Source: Malurus cyaneus samueli (taxonomy: Eukaryota; Chordata; Aves; Passeriformes; Maluridae). From it: DNA of 64,000 bases. The notes under the pieces are model-generated. The model had not been told where the DNA came from and ran no database searches. It saw only the letters and a program-made list of their open reading frames with translations. The stretch lies in contig CM019220.1 in NCBI GenBank assembly GCA_009741485.1, forward strand, positions 29,369,891 to 29,433,890, written 5' to 3'. A program made the position numbers and the translations under genes. Numbering within the stretch: position 1 is the stretch's first letter; every line of letters begins with the position of its first letter. Below are positions 25,801-51,500 of the stretch, one piece after another.

Positions 25801-28800
25801 AGGCAGCAAGAACACTGCTTGCTGTTCATGAAGCTGTATTTCTGCTATACAGAGTGAACACTCATCACAGGAGTGGTGCATACCTGACTGCAGATTAAAC
25901 AAGAGCTTCTCACACACACCCTGTATTTTTAAGATAGTTCTCATTATTCTTATGCTCACACTTACACTGTCAGTTCAAATTTCCAGCCTTATAGCTGACC
26001 TCTGTCCACTGGATCTTTTTCTTTTCAGTGACAGACACAACCCCAATCCCAAAAATACATCCAAGCTGCTTCCTCTCTATTAGTAGCCTTGAGAAGATCA
26101 TTAATCCTCCCACCTGCATGCAAAATTAATAAAATATGGTAGAGACTTGACCTTGCCATGGTTACAATTCATGGATTTCAGCTATCTTTAGTTCAAACTT
26201 AACTTTCTCACAAGAATTTAAGTTTATTAAAGAGTGCCACAGATAATTGCAAACAGCAGGAATACTTTTAGTGATCACTGTATCCGTTTGACCGAGTTCT
26301 CTCATTATATTGTATAACTCAATGTGTTCCCATACTTACTAATGAGTGATGCATTAATGGAATTACTATATAATCACAGATGAAAGAAGAAAGGAAAACT
26401 ATTACTCAGAAACATGTGATACTGTGAGTCTTAAAATACTCTTGAGATAGGTCTGAACGACTTGCTGGCTAAGAAACTGCTGAATCATGCCCTTAGACTC
26501 ATACTAAAAATAGTATTGCATTTGGCAAAGCACATACTAGCTAATAATGTTCCCTATTGTTCCAACCTGCTGATTAGCTGCTGGTCACAAAGGATGAAAA
26601 AAACATTCTCCTGCACTTTCTATCTCCCTGAGAGAAAGAAAACAGCAAATATGTTTTCTTCTACAGTAGCTTGCCCTTTCACAATATCAGCTTTTAACAG
26701 AAAGTTCCCAAAACCTTTTCAAAGAATTCTGTGAGGGCTCTGCACTTAAAACACATCAGAAGAAACTTTACTTGCCTTTTTACACACCTAGCATTGATGG
26801 GTAGCAGATGTCACTCAGCTCTCAGTTGTAGTCCTCAACGGTGAGACTGTAATGTTCTCAGTACATGATCTGTAAGATATTTCTTAGACCTAAGAGGGGA
26901 AAAGAGAATTTCTTGATCATTTAAAGACTGGATTAATAAGAAGAAAGTAATTCTCCCTGAGATCTAGGAAAAAATGACTACTTAATGCCCTTAATAAGGA
27001 GGGAGAGGTTTTAAAAAGTTGAGTTGAAAAGCTCCAGCTGGAGTTAATTATGTTCTCTAAGAGGCTTTGTAATTACTGTGTTTTCTGGCCTTCAGCATCA
27101 CATAGGTGGAAGGACAGAGCAGAGTTCCCTCTGAGTTTCTCCATGTGCTTCTCCCTTATTCCTTGTGGCCTGCTGTGACAGAGCCCCAGACTGAAGTCCT
27201 GGGCTTATCAGCAGCAAAGGTGTTGCACAGGCTGCTGATATGAACTTGGACACCTCTGTCTGAGGTGGCTGGACACCCCTCTCCCAGCAGCACAAGTCCC
27301 ACCTTATCTCCAGCCCCTGTTTTTAAGAAAAACAGAAAGTGTATTACCCTTTAACCATCTGCTCTGTAACCTTTATCCATGCCCTTTTTAATGCAGGAGG
27401 AGTAAGAAAGATACCTGCAGTGCCACAACCACTTCAAGTTGCAGCTCTTGAATTTTACCTGTAATTTAGATATCATTATGTAAATTTTCTTGCAAACAAA
27501 ATCCATCTTTGGAAAGTAAAATAATCTCTAGGCAGGAATTGTGGCTCTCCAGTCTGTGGAGGGCAGGTCATTCAGAAAGCAGAGGGTGGTGTTTCCAGTT
27601 TCCTTTACAGAACTTTAACTCGTGGTAGGCTGGAAACCTGCAGTGGTGTGGACACCTGGAGTGGTAACACTACTGTGGTACTTGAGCCACATATTTCTGC
27701 TATACAGAATGAACCCACAACACATGATAATCACAGTTGCCTTTGTGCTATATATTTCTCACACATTCATGAGACTGAACTCTTCAGCACAGCTCTGATT
27801 AGGTAATTCCTCTCGGTCTCTCCCTGACAGGCTGCTCTTTTTCCTGAAATCCTTGAACAAATTTTGCTTCATGATCCTAATGTTTTAGATTTCAACAGCA
27901 AGTAACTGAGATGATCAGAATCCAGAAACGGCTGTCCCTTGCAGTCATTGAGCCTGAGACACAACCAGCCTGCAGTAATTAACTTTCAGTTGGTATCAGT
28001 AGGATGGTACACAACTATCTTGGTCCAGGTGACTTCAGAGGCAGAAGGAGGATGGACTAAAGGAGTTTTACTGTAGGGGACCAAGTGGTTCAGAGTAAGG
28101 GACCAGGGAAAAATGGGAATGTCCACTGAATAAATGGAAGGTCTGAAGTGCGCAGGGATTCAAACGACTAGAAGAGAGGTAATCCCATGTAACCAGTGAT
28201 CCCTATTCTGCAGCACGTCCTGCATCACACTCCTGCTGGGCTGCTTCCTTTTATCATCCCAGTCTCCCATGCAGCTCTTTCTATCAGCCTTACTTTTCTT
28301 CTCTGTGAAATCCAGTCAGAACTTCTTCACTTCAAACTAAGACTTGTACTTCAGCAGCCAGAACGGGGTTACTTCACCCATCCTGTTTTTTTGTGATTGT
28401 AGCCAAACTTCTGGATAATTAATTTAGCATGATGTAACTTAAGAATTGCTGAGTCATCCTCATGCACATCTAATAATGCCTTGTATCACTTCCTCAGGAT
28501 GGTCTTGAGAAACTGCTCCTTCCCTTTTATTAACAGGGTTATTTGTAGATGTAAGCAAAGTTAGCTGAATAAAAATGCATTGTAGGAATTGCAGCCAATA
28601 CTACTGAAGTGAGCTACTCACTATTTTATTGCTTAATCTTTTACTCAGTAGCAGGTTTTACAAGCAGCAATATACATGACTAAGTCATTTTTAATGTATC
28701 TAACAAGAAGCAGGAAAACATACTGGTATTCTACTCTAAAGTATTATGAAAAGGATTAGAGTTATAATTTTTTGTTTCTGATTCTGTCTTTTAATAAAGA

Positions 28801-31228
28801 GAAGACCAAAATGTTAAATACCATTCTCTGAATATATATTTTTGTTAATTCAGTACAACATTTGCTTGTTGTCCTCTCCAAAGGTGAAGGTTCCTGGAAT
28901 TTATAATAGTGCATGGAGACCTGCACAGGATGACCTCAAGTAATGGCTAAGGATGATCCCAAGAAATGCTGCACACTTTCAGTAAACTACAGAAATAAAA
29001 GTTGCTGTTGCTTTGTCCATCATGTTTAGCACTAGGTCACAAGGATAGGCCTCAAAAAACCACTGAGAACCCTGCTGAGGTGCCACCAGTTGGGTGCCTT
29101 GTTGATTCCTCTTTTCTGGTGTTAAATGCATACAAAATTATCTTCAGCAAATACGTGATGTATCAGAAATGTATAGTCCCAGAAATCAGCACCTATCCTG
29201 AACACACAGGTACAACATCCATGGTTTGGAGCTCTGTGGATGTGGAGGAATGTGGTGAGGGTTGAGGAGAATGCTGATCTGGGCTTCAATTCCTTTGTGA
29301 CATTTAAGAGGATTTGCCAGGAAGTGCTGAGGTTACTCACATGATCTAGCACTTCTGTTTCCATGCTCTGATACTCATCTAACCTCTGCCCTCTGTGACC
29401 AAGTGGGAAATGCCAACTAGACAGTAGATGCAACATGAAAAACAAGCACAAAAACAGCCTGAAGTTACAGCTTTCCTCTGAACATCCAGCTATCAGCCTT
29501 GGTCTCTTATGTTTGCTCTGTTCCATTTAGATAAGACAACATTTAGATTTTATCACAGCTAAGCACATAAAATGAAACTATACATTCCAATATAGCCCTG
29601 AACTCCAACTAGTAAGCTATGGTTACAATTGAAGTAAAAAAGCCAAATTACCATTTTGTTACTAAAAATTTAGTGTCAGTTAGCAAAGCAGAACTGGGTA
29701 AGAATTCATTTGTGGAGGGAGGACATACCTAAACAATCACCTTAAGAAAAGAAAAGCTTCTCATTTTCTAATCAGCCTGCTTTTGCTGTGAAACCAAAGA
29801 CAAGGCCACCTCATGTCTGATTCTGCTATTCAGAAAGTCTGTTCCTCCTTGTGTCCACACAGTCACACAGAACTGAAGAAAACAGAGGAAACAAACAGTG
29901 GGAGAAGAGTTTCTTTTCCCTCTTTTGGCTGAGATGAGCCTAATGACACAGACTGGGGGAAGAAATTAAAGGTGATAAGATGTATTTTGTTCTTTTGCAG
30001 CTACTGTGAATTTTGCATGGAGGCTGTTGATATCTGCCAGCCTCAAGCACTAATCAGAGCAAGAAAGACAGAAGAAAACAAGAGTCAAAGCATGACTCCA
30101 CTCTGACAGCTGAAAGTCCTGGCAAGGCTATCCTGGGATAGTAAAGGCATTAAAAGTATAGTTAAAGCTCCTTGAAGTGTAAAAGACAAAAATAGCTTTA
30201 TAATAAGATAAGAGAAACATTGTCTTAAAAGGAAGTAAATAAACGCTTCCCAACACATGCAAAGTTTCTTGGTATTGCAGAGGGGGAACAAACTTTTCAA
30301 AAGACATTCAGGAGGTGTCCTTCTACAAAACTTTTCTCTCTGGAGACATACTTCATTTTTTTACATTCTTTCCACAGGCATATACTAGTGCTATTTTGTG
30401 TGTTTCTCTCCAGGAACTGTTTGTATTCCAACTGCCCCACTGTGTGCAGGGGTTGTAGCACAGTTTCATACCATCCATTCAGTCCTCAGGCACCTTGAGA
30501 TTATGCTACTGAAATTTGCAGGGGGTTTGTGCACAGCAGCTGTGCCAGTGCTTAGTCAGCCACGAAGGAAGCTCTGCAGCTTGGATGGGCTGCTGGGTGT
30601 CTCTTTGGTCCCCAGCTGTGTCACAGTTTGCTCCTGTCAGACATGGCTAAACAAAGCCATGGTCAGTACAGGATGACAGGGAATAGTATATTGCAGTAAG
30701 CAAATTAAGCCAAAACTGTCCCAAAGAATTGATTCTTCATCTTGTTTTGCTATCTTTCGAAGATAAATGGACTGCAGCACACTTCATACTGTAAACAGTA
30801 ACTTTGACTGGCCTTACTCCAGTAGCAGCTGAACAAATATTTCTAACATGGACATTTCCTCCTCCTTCTTTCCCAGCTGGACACACCACATATTTGTATA
30901 ACTCCCTGCCTGCTCTTATATATGAGCAGGCCAGGGGAAGCAAGCTCACAGAAATAAAGGAATTCACACATGGCATTTACTTTTTCAGCAGCTTGAGAAC
31001 CAAATTGTGCCTTTCTAGAAGCAGCCCCAGAACATACACTATCCAAATTCTCCAAGTTGAGAACTGCAGCTCTGACCTAAATCAGCAAGATACCAACAGC
31101 TCAAAGAGCTCAAAGAAGGAGACTGGATATAATATGCACACATAAAATGAAGGCAGGCTCTGCACAGGAATATTATGGTTAGCATATCACCTCAGTCTCT
31201 AAATCACCTGAATTCTTCCACTCATTTC
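22869..31228. other. Intergenic DNA, no recognised gene
   Basis: About 8 kb of AT-rich sequence between the tandem duplication and the CR1-like fragment. I looked for coding exons, RNA genes and transposon ends and recognised none. Open frames reach about 130 codons (29122-29526, minus) but look like chance. Confidence 0.55.
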
Positions 31229-31330
31229 ACAGAATTACAGACTGGGTGAGGTTGGAAGGGATCCCTGGATGTCATTTAGTCCAGCCTCCCTGCCCAAGCA
31301 GGGTTCCCTAGAGCACTTCACTCAGCATTC
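31229..31330 (-). mobile_element. CR1-like LINE 3'-end fragment (degenerate)
   Basis: The plus strand reads CACAGAATTACAGACTGGGT, then GAGGTTGGAAGGGATCCCTG, then TTTAGTCCAGCCTCCCTGCC. This follows the familiar avian CR1 3' consensus (acagaatcacagaatgg, ggttggaagggacc, agtccaacccccctgcc) read in reverse complement, so the element lies on the minus strand. Only about 100 bp is recognisable and no ORF2 remnant was seen. The match is from memory of the consensus. Confidence 0.75.
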
Positions 31331-34300
31331 CTAGCGCTCTAACTGGACTATTCTGTCTTCTCTCTGGTTATCACTGCTATCTCTATCTGTTCAAGACAGA
31401 TACAAAGGGAAAATTGAATGCAAGCCTCCATTTTTTTTTTTTTTCAAATCCAAAGAGAACAGGGGTCTGTATATTCAATTAATGAAGCAGACGTCATAGA
31501 TCCCATTTCCATTTATTTTTTTCACATTACCTATGTTTTCTCTTTGTTATGCAATAAACTCAGGGCTACCTTCTAGAACAATGGATAAGCATTCCTATCC
31601 AGTATTTGAGGAGTCGGTTGTGCCTAAATTAATTTAATCTTTTTTTTGTTTCTCTAGACTACTTCATCAGTTACGGTGTGCTGTTAGCAGCAGACATATT
31701 GACGTTACATACATGACATATTTTTACCTTTTTTTTCCTAAGGACACAGAACTTACTCAATCACACTGCTCTCTGCCACCTCCTTCACTTCCTGACAAAC
31801 AGCTTTTGAACCCCTTGGTTAATTCCAGCTAAATATGATGAAAGAGAAAGGTCTCACAAGTTTGACTGCAGCAGGTGGGTAGAGGAGAAGGCTGGAACTG
31901 TTTCTGTTGCCCAAGGTCTTTGGCAGAGCATAGAGCCAGGTCTGTTTGTCCTTCAGCTGGCTCATCCCCTGCCTGCAGCGCTCACGGGCCCCCCGCACAC
32001 GTGGCACTGCGAGGGTCAGGCACAGCACCGGCTCTGCTTTGCTCTGCTGATACACCAGGGCAGGGGCAGAGCTGCGGGACCACCTCGGGGAAGAGAGGAT
32101 TACACAAAACAGGGGTGGGAGCTAGAGTTTATCGCAGCTAGGAGTGTGACCAGCCCAAGGACACGCGGAGAGAGAAAACCACACTGCGGTGGTTATGCTG
32201 TACGAGAAGAGCAGCGTTTCAGACTCAAGTATGCTGTCACGGGGATGCAGATATCCTGTTACATTGTCTATCTCCTGATTGAAGTGGACAATGACTTACC
32301 ATGAAGCCGTTAAACTGAAGTTGGGGTGTTTTCTGAGCCACTCTGTACAGCTTTAACATGTGTTTTGCTGTTGTGCGTGGGGGGTTTTGATCTTAATGAG
32401 CTATGCTTAGACAGCTACTGTACATTCTCTTTTCCTTACCTGCCAAAGGTTCTCAGATTTTCTAAATGTAAATTTAGAACTTCTCCTGCATTTTACAAAG
32501 ATTAAGAACTCTTAACTCTGCATGTGTGAAAAGAGATTGCTCCATCACTCTGTACCAAGAGTAGAAAGCACACACAGTTACATGCTTTCCTTGTGACCGA
32601 ATACAATAAAGTTTAACTAAAAAGAAATATTGACCCACACAAAGACAAGCTGAAGTATTTGAAAAAGCATTATTGAGCAGCATGCACTTTGTCCATGCTC
32701 TCTGCAAGCCTTTAAGCAAACACCCTTGTTCAGTTTTTTCGGTCCCTCAGAGGGGCAAAACAGTGTCTTTTTAAAGCAGAAGCTAAAGGCATAGTCTTAT
32801 TCCAGGAATAAAATACTTTTTATTACACCATGCAGTTAAAGCACCCACAAGCGGGAAAGAGAATGTGTAACTACAGAGGGACAGAAAAAAACCCAGCTCT
32901 ATTACTCTAACACTTCGTAGTAATTTTTCTAGTATTAAGTACTTGAGAAAGACATGAATGCAGTGTATGGCACAATATATTCCTGGAGAACCTGAAAGTA
33001 GGCCAATCTTGAGACAGATAGAAAGGCATTACCACCTCCACAGAGCTAGATTTAGAAAGCTGCATCTATTAGTTGCACTCTTCCTAGCATAAACAGTCTT
33101 TACTCTGATTCCAAGACATACACCGTGTACTTTATAGAAGCAAATACAGTAGTGGCTGTAGGATTTTAAAGCTACTAGAGGTGAACCTACTCCTTTGGAA
33201 TTTATAAGAGAGATTTCTCATTAAAGAAATAAAATAGTTTAAAGTGAAGGGTCTGAGTTCACTCTTTTTCCTTTAACAAAATTCAGCTTTCAATCCCCAT
33301 TACCAGTGCTCATTTTCTGAAAATGCTTTTGAAAACACAAGCAATTACATATTTCAGAGGAGAAGAATACAATACAGAATATACCATATACCTTGCCCTC
33401 CATAAGCAGGGCTGATATCTCAACTATCTAGCAAGCCAAGTAATGAAACAAGCAAAAAAACAGTGGTAGATATGTCAAATCATTCTATCATTGACTGCCG
33501 AGCACTCAATTCCACAGGAAATTAAACCATCATATAGTAAATTGTGATGCGACTTCTTTAAAGAAGTGTTCATTACCTATTAAGTAGAAAGTACCATTCA
33601 CAAATCTTTTTTTCTTTGTATTTTTATATTTACAGAGATGGATGTGTACTTACATTTTCAAGTCAGTATTCTAATATTTGTCTTAATTTGTAAGTGCCAG
33701 TGAAGAAAGCAAATAATTACACATCTGGGGACAAAGCATAAAGGTCTGCTTTTAGGAAAATCTTAGTTCAAAGAGGAACCAGTTCAGAGAACTCCTACTG
33801 AACTAATGCAACATCCTTCCAAAGATGAATTCTTTGTGCAAATGTAACCTAAATACTACAAAGGCAGAAGCAGTCCTATATAAAATATTCTGAGTTTAGT
33901 GTTGAAAAGTACTTGGCTACTAAAAGTACATTTCTTGTGATCACCAGTGTGCCTACGGTTCTCACCTAGAGGTTGCTGCTACAGAAGGCCATCATCTCAG
34001 ATTCAGTATGGTAAAGATACATGGGAAGGCAAAATCATTTGCTTTCTGTTGCTCAGCAGGCCAAGACACAAAACTGTTCTATCACTTATGCAAGACCCAG
34101 GCTGAGGATGCAAGATCACAATTTTATCTTCATCTATTGTCTTAACTTACCACTGTGGATGGTAAATAAAAACCAATTCACCAAAGGGTTACAGGGTCAT
34201 TGAAAGATCTTGACTAAATTTGTCATTTGCTTCCTCCTCAATGCTACGTTTGTGCTTCATGGCTGCTCCAACCCATCATACAAAAAAGCGTTCTGCACAA

Positions 34301-35651
34301 AATCCATGCTAAGTGTAGCATATCAAGACAACAAAAAACTGAAAAATACAGGACAAATAAGTTTTTATGCAAATTTATTAATTAGCTTTAACAACAGTAA
34401 TACATAAATCAATACTATGTCCAGCATAAGGTTGTATAATAAAATATTCTGGTAAGATTGATTTCTAGTGCGTACATTTTTAAGGACAGTTTTCATCCAA
34501 TTTGGACTTTTTAAAAAAAAAATAAATAAATACAAGGCCAAAAATGCTTACTTAATCAAAGTCCTGCTAAGTAAGACTTCAGGCTCCACACTGCTTCAAA
34601 GCACTTCCGAGTACAGGTGTCTGCACACATCCTGGACTCTCACACAAATGGGCTGTGCTCAAGCAGCATACATTTTTTGACATCCAACTGAGACTAATAC
34701 ACACAAGTTTTCCAATTTACACCTCCTTATTCCTCTTAAACTAGCATTCACTTCTTTATTTTAGGATTGTCTTGCCTTCCAGCTGTGATATGCACATATG
34801 CATCCTAATAGCAGTATGCTTACAAAATCAAAACAAAGCTCCAGTCCCCTCCTAATAGTACTGCACTATCTAGTGGAACTATTTATGAAACAAATTGCTA
34901 CTCAAATTAAACATGACTAAATTGTTCTTGGGAAAAGGAAAAAAAAAAAACCAGCCTTTGGGAACAGACAGGAACATGGCATGCTCCCAACTCTATTTTT
35001 CGTGGTTTTGGAGCTCTCTAGGCTTCAGGAAGACAGCTGCTCTTGGATGTCTGGTGCTTAGTGCTACAGCATAAAGTTTTAGGCACCCTGGATTCTGTGG
35101 ACTATAAACAGCACAAAAGAAATCTGCATTTTCAGCTTTGTTTCCCTGATGGCCAATGAGTCCAAGATATACAGTGGCATTCAGATGTTTTTCAAAGTGC
35201 AGTATAGAGGCATTCACTGACATCTGGACTACCTTTATTTATATTTAACAATATTAAAATCTGGTCCCAACTTAAATTAGATACACATAAGAAAACATAT
35301 TTGGCAAATCAGAATTATTTTATTTACTAGTGTACTTACTGTATACCACATAAGGCTATCCTTTGGACATATTTACTCTACAAATCTAGATATAAGCTTA
35401 TTTTATTTGTCTTCTGACAAATCCTGCTGATGGCAAAATTCCCTTTTCCTTAAGTTACACTCAGGATTGAGTCACAAATTTTAAACCTACTCTAAATAAC
35501 ATATTTTACTTTATTATATCAAAACAAAATTCAGATGCTTGGTTGAAGTATAAACATTTAAAAACCTAGTGAAAACATCCCTGAGAAACTTTCAGCAACG
35601 TAGAGTAAGTATTAGGTTTGGTCCATTAGAGAAGAAAAATTGTTACACCCA
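31331..35651. other. Intergenic DNA downstream of SLC40A1
   Basis: Mostly AT-rich, with a GC-rich pocket at about 31960-32190 containing several CpG dinucleotides. No open frame here is convincing and no splice-linked exons were recognised. The right-hand part could hold distal 3' UTR of SLC40A1 if a poly(A) site beyond 35652 is used. Confidence 0.5.
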
Positions 35652-36193
35652 TTTATTGAAAACCATGGACAACAAGTCCATTGGCTGTACATCGGATTCC
35701 CATTCATTCTATTTCACTCCTCCTACAAAACATTGTATCTGAGACAAAAGCCACTAGAGGTTCTTTACATTCTTTGATAGTTACTGTAATTGGTACAAAA
35801 TTTGTAATGACTGGCCTGGATTCAGCCCTGGTGTAACGCCTTTAGTTTCAATGGAGTTCACACACTTGCATTCCAGGGCTGAAGTCTGGCAATATACATG
35901 ACTGTGAAGGACAGTACCTAAAATTTAAAAAAAAAAAAAAACCTTTAAAAGTTACAGAGGATACTTTTCACAAGTTGCTGACATTATGTTTTCACATACT
36001 ACTTCTTTTGCAAACAAACATCTTCCCAATATTTAAATTTAGAAGTCAGACTGCCAAGCCATAGGAAAACTCAGAACACCACCAGGTTCAACTCTACTGG
36101 GAAAGCAAAAGTGCGTAGTTTCCACAAAAGTGCACATAGGGTTAATGACTATGGAAGTACTGTGTTAGTACACATGCAGGGTAAAAAAAAAAA

Positions 36194-36308
36194 ACAAAAA
36201 ACAAACCAAAAAATGGGCAAGAACTATTGAACAGAGGGATGCATCATTNNNNNACAAAAAACAAAACAAAAAATGGGCAAGAACTATTGAACAGAGGGAT
36301 GCATCATT
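36194..36308. other. Assembly gap (NNNNN) between two near-identical 55 bp copies
   Basis: 36194-36248 and 36254-36308 are the same 55 bp except for one substitution in the A-rich start (ACAAACC versus ACAAAAC). Five Ns at 36249-36253 separate them. The left copy is preceded by a run of A. This is the pattern left when two contig ends that overlap are joined by a token gap instead of being merged. Confidence 0.9.
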
Positions 36309-36857
36309 TTCATTGTTTTGAAGTTGCTTTAGAGGGCCTCTCAGTCCACCATCTCATTGGTTTAGCGGTATTTTAGAACAAAGTCAAAATTCACAAACAC
36401 ATGAGATAAATGCAAGTAATCCACCTTTTGCATAAAATATTAACTATTTTCAAATGCAATTGTTTTCAGAAACCCTATTAAAGCCTGACATATTGGAAAA
36501 TTAACTAAAGCTGCTTGTGCTCTGAGGCAAAAACTAAGTAAGCACTAGAATTTATCTTTCTGTACCAGTACTCCTGACCTTAGCACTTTCTGCTACATCA
36601 AACCTGAGCAAACCTGCCACTTGCAATTAAAAAGCCATGCTTTGTAATATTACATCAATAGCTTCTGCTAAATGACGCTGTTCTACTCTATGAAGTGCAA
36701 CAAAAGTGTAATACAATATGTTGTACCTAATATTTGTCTAAATTGTAAGGAAACATGCAAGAAACCTGCAAAGGTGTTTCCATAAAGTTAAACCAAAACA
36801 TAAAATTCTACAAAGGTTTTGGGGAAAAAAATCTAGTCCACCTGAAGCATCCAAGAA

Positions 36858-36908
36858 GAATCACTGAATACTGTAAGTTAGAAGGAACCCACAAGCATCA
36901 AAGTCCCA
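36858..36908 (-). mobile_element. Short CR1-like fragment in the SLC40A1 3' UTR
   Basis: The plus strand reads AATCACTGAATACTGTAAGT, then TAGAAGGAACCCACAAGCAT. This parallels a common avian CR1 3'-end variant (aatcactgaat, gttggaagggacccacaagg) in reverse complement. About 50 bp is recognisable, so the call is tentative. Confidence 0.55.
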
Positions 36909-37420
36909 TATTTATGGAATATGTTTATACCAGTTTCAGAACACAAGTGAGCAGAACTGTTCATGGTAAAGAAATATTGGAGAAAACTCCAAGCAACAAA
37001 ACACTGTATAAAAAGTTATTCTAAAGTAACTTAAAAAAAAAAAAAACAGAACCTCATTTTACTCAATGAATACAAGAATTCAGAATTCATGAGTAAGCTG
37101 AGTATGTATAACCACTTAACAGTATCACTGTGGGGGTCAGCAATGGAACTTGACCAGTATTTTTGTGATCAAACACCACACACATGACCTGTGGGGANCC
37201 TTTGATACAGCAACTGTTGAGATCCAATAGGTTGTCCTCTGTTAAACATGAAACATTTTTACAGGGTCACTGCAATAAGAATTTTGTCTCTTGGGACAGC
37301 TTCCCCAAACAGCTAAGTTAAGCATTCAACTCTAGAGAAACACCTCAGACAGGGTCATAAAAGTATATGTGTTTAACCATGATATTTGTGAAGCAAAGTT
37401 AGTGAGAGAAGTGGATCCTT

Positions 37421-50845
<13,425 letters not shown>

Positions 50846-50916
50846 GCCGGCCCGCTCCGCCGCTGCCCGGTGCCGAGAGAAGGGGGGACGCGCGGCTTCA
50901 CTCCGTGTTGCCTTCC

Positions 50917-50947
50917 CCGACTTAGCTAGCACTGTAGCTGAAGTCGG
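50917..50947 (-). promoter_or_regulatory. Iron-responsive element (IRE) in the SLC40A1 5' UTR
   Basis: On the minus strand this 31-mer folds into a canonical IRE: lower stem CCGACTT/AAGTCGG (7 bp), bulged C, upper stem AGCTA/TAGCT (5 bp) and loop CAGTGC at 50934-50929. The human ferroportin IRE has the same upper stem and a CAGUGU loop. IRP1/IRP2 bind 5' UTR IREs in low iron and block translation, so export falls when the cell is iron-poor. It sits about 70 bases before the candidate ATG. Confidence 0.97.
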
Positions 50948-51260
50948 AAAGCCTTGGCCTTATGCGCCGCGGGCGGCGGGGACGCTCCGCCGTGGAGGGG
51001 CCGAGCGCCTCTCGACGCCCGGCTCGCTACTCACGGCCGCCGCTGCCGAAAGCTTCGGGCTCGGCGTTGGCCGCGCACCGCGTTTTGTAGCGGTTCGGCA
51101 CCGCCCCGCCCGGCCCGCCCCGGGGCGGCCCGGCCCTGCCACGGCCAGCGCCCGCAGAGCCGAGGGCGCCCGCGGGGCCCCGGGAAGGCAGCGCGGTGCG
51201 GCAAGCCTCGGCTCCCGGGAACCGCGGGTGCGACCCCAGCAGCCACCAACCCTGCGTCCT

Positions 51261-51500
51261 ATGCCGTGGGCCCCTGAGTCCTGCCTCTGGCTCGCTCTCT
51301 GCTGTTGCTTTTTTGTTTTCTGGCGTTTTAAAAACAGTGACGTTCTTGAATATGCAGATTCAAGCATTTGGGATTGTAAGACAAGGGCCAAGTATCACAA
51401 GCCTGTGGTTAGAACACCTGCCAAGGACAATGCTCCCAATTCTGAGCTCCCAAGAACAAAAAAACTAAACAAGGAACCAAAATTTAAGCTAATTAACTGA
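51261..51500 (+). other. Short open frame in a possible divergent transcript
   Basis: An ATG at 51261 opens 79 codons with a hydrophobic stretch (LWLALCCCFFVFW) followed by a basic, lysine-rich tail ending KEPKFKLIN. It lies just across the CpG island from SLC40A1 exon 1, and AATAAA occurs at about 52070. It matches no protein I know. It may be a non-coding divergent RNA or chance; coding status is unsupported. Confidence 0.2.

Larger units (their letters stand above)
35652..37420 (-). promoter_or_regulatory. SLC40A1: SLC40A1 3' UTR (inferred extent)
   Basis: The stop codon is at 37421-37423. Reading down the minus strand, the first well-placed AATAAA is at 35657-35652 (TTTATT on the plus strand), giving a 3' UTR of about 1.8 kb, near the length known for mammalian SLC40A1. 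Another AATAAA-type hexamer lies near 35239. The interval contains a CR1-like fragment, one N at 37198, and a 5-N gap with duplicated flanks at 36194-36308. The exact poly(A) site is inference. Confidence 0.45.

Noticed and set aside
29122..29526. 134-codon minus-strand open frame
   Set aside because: No family resemblance and no splice-linked neighbours; consistent with a chance frame.
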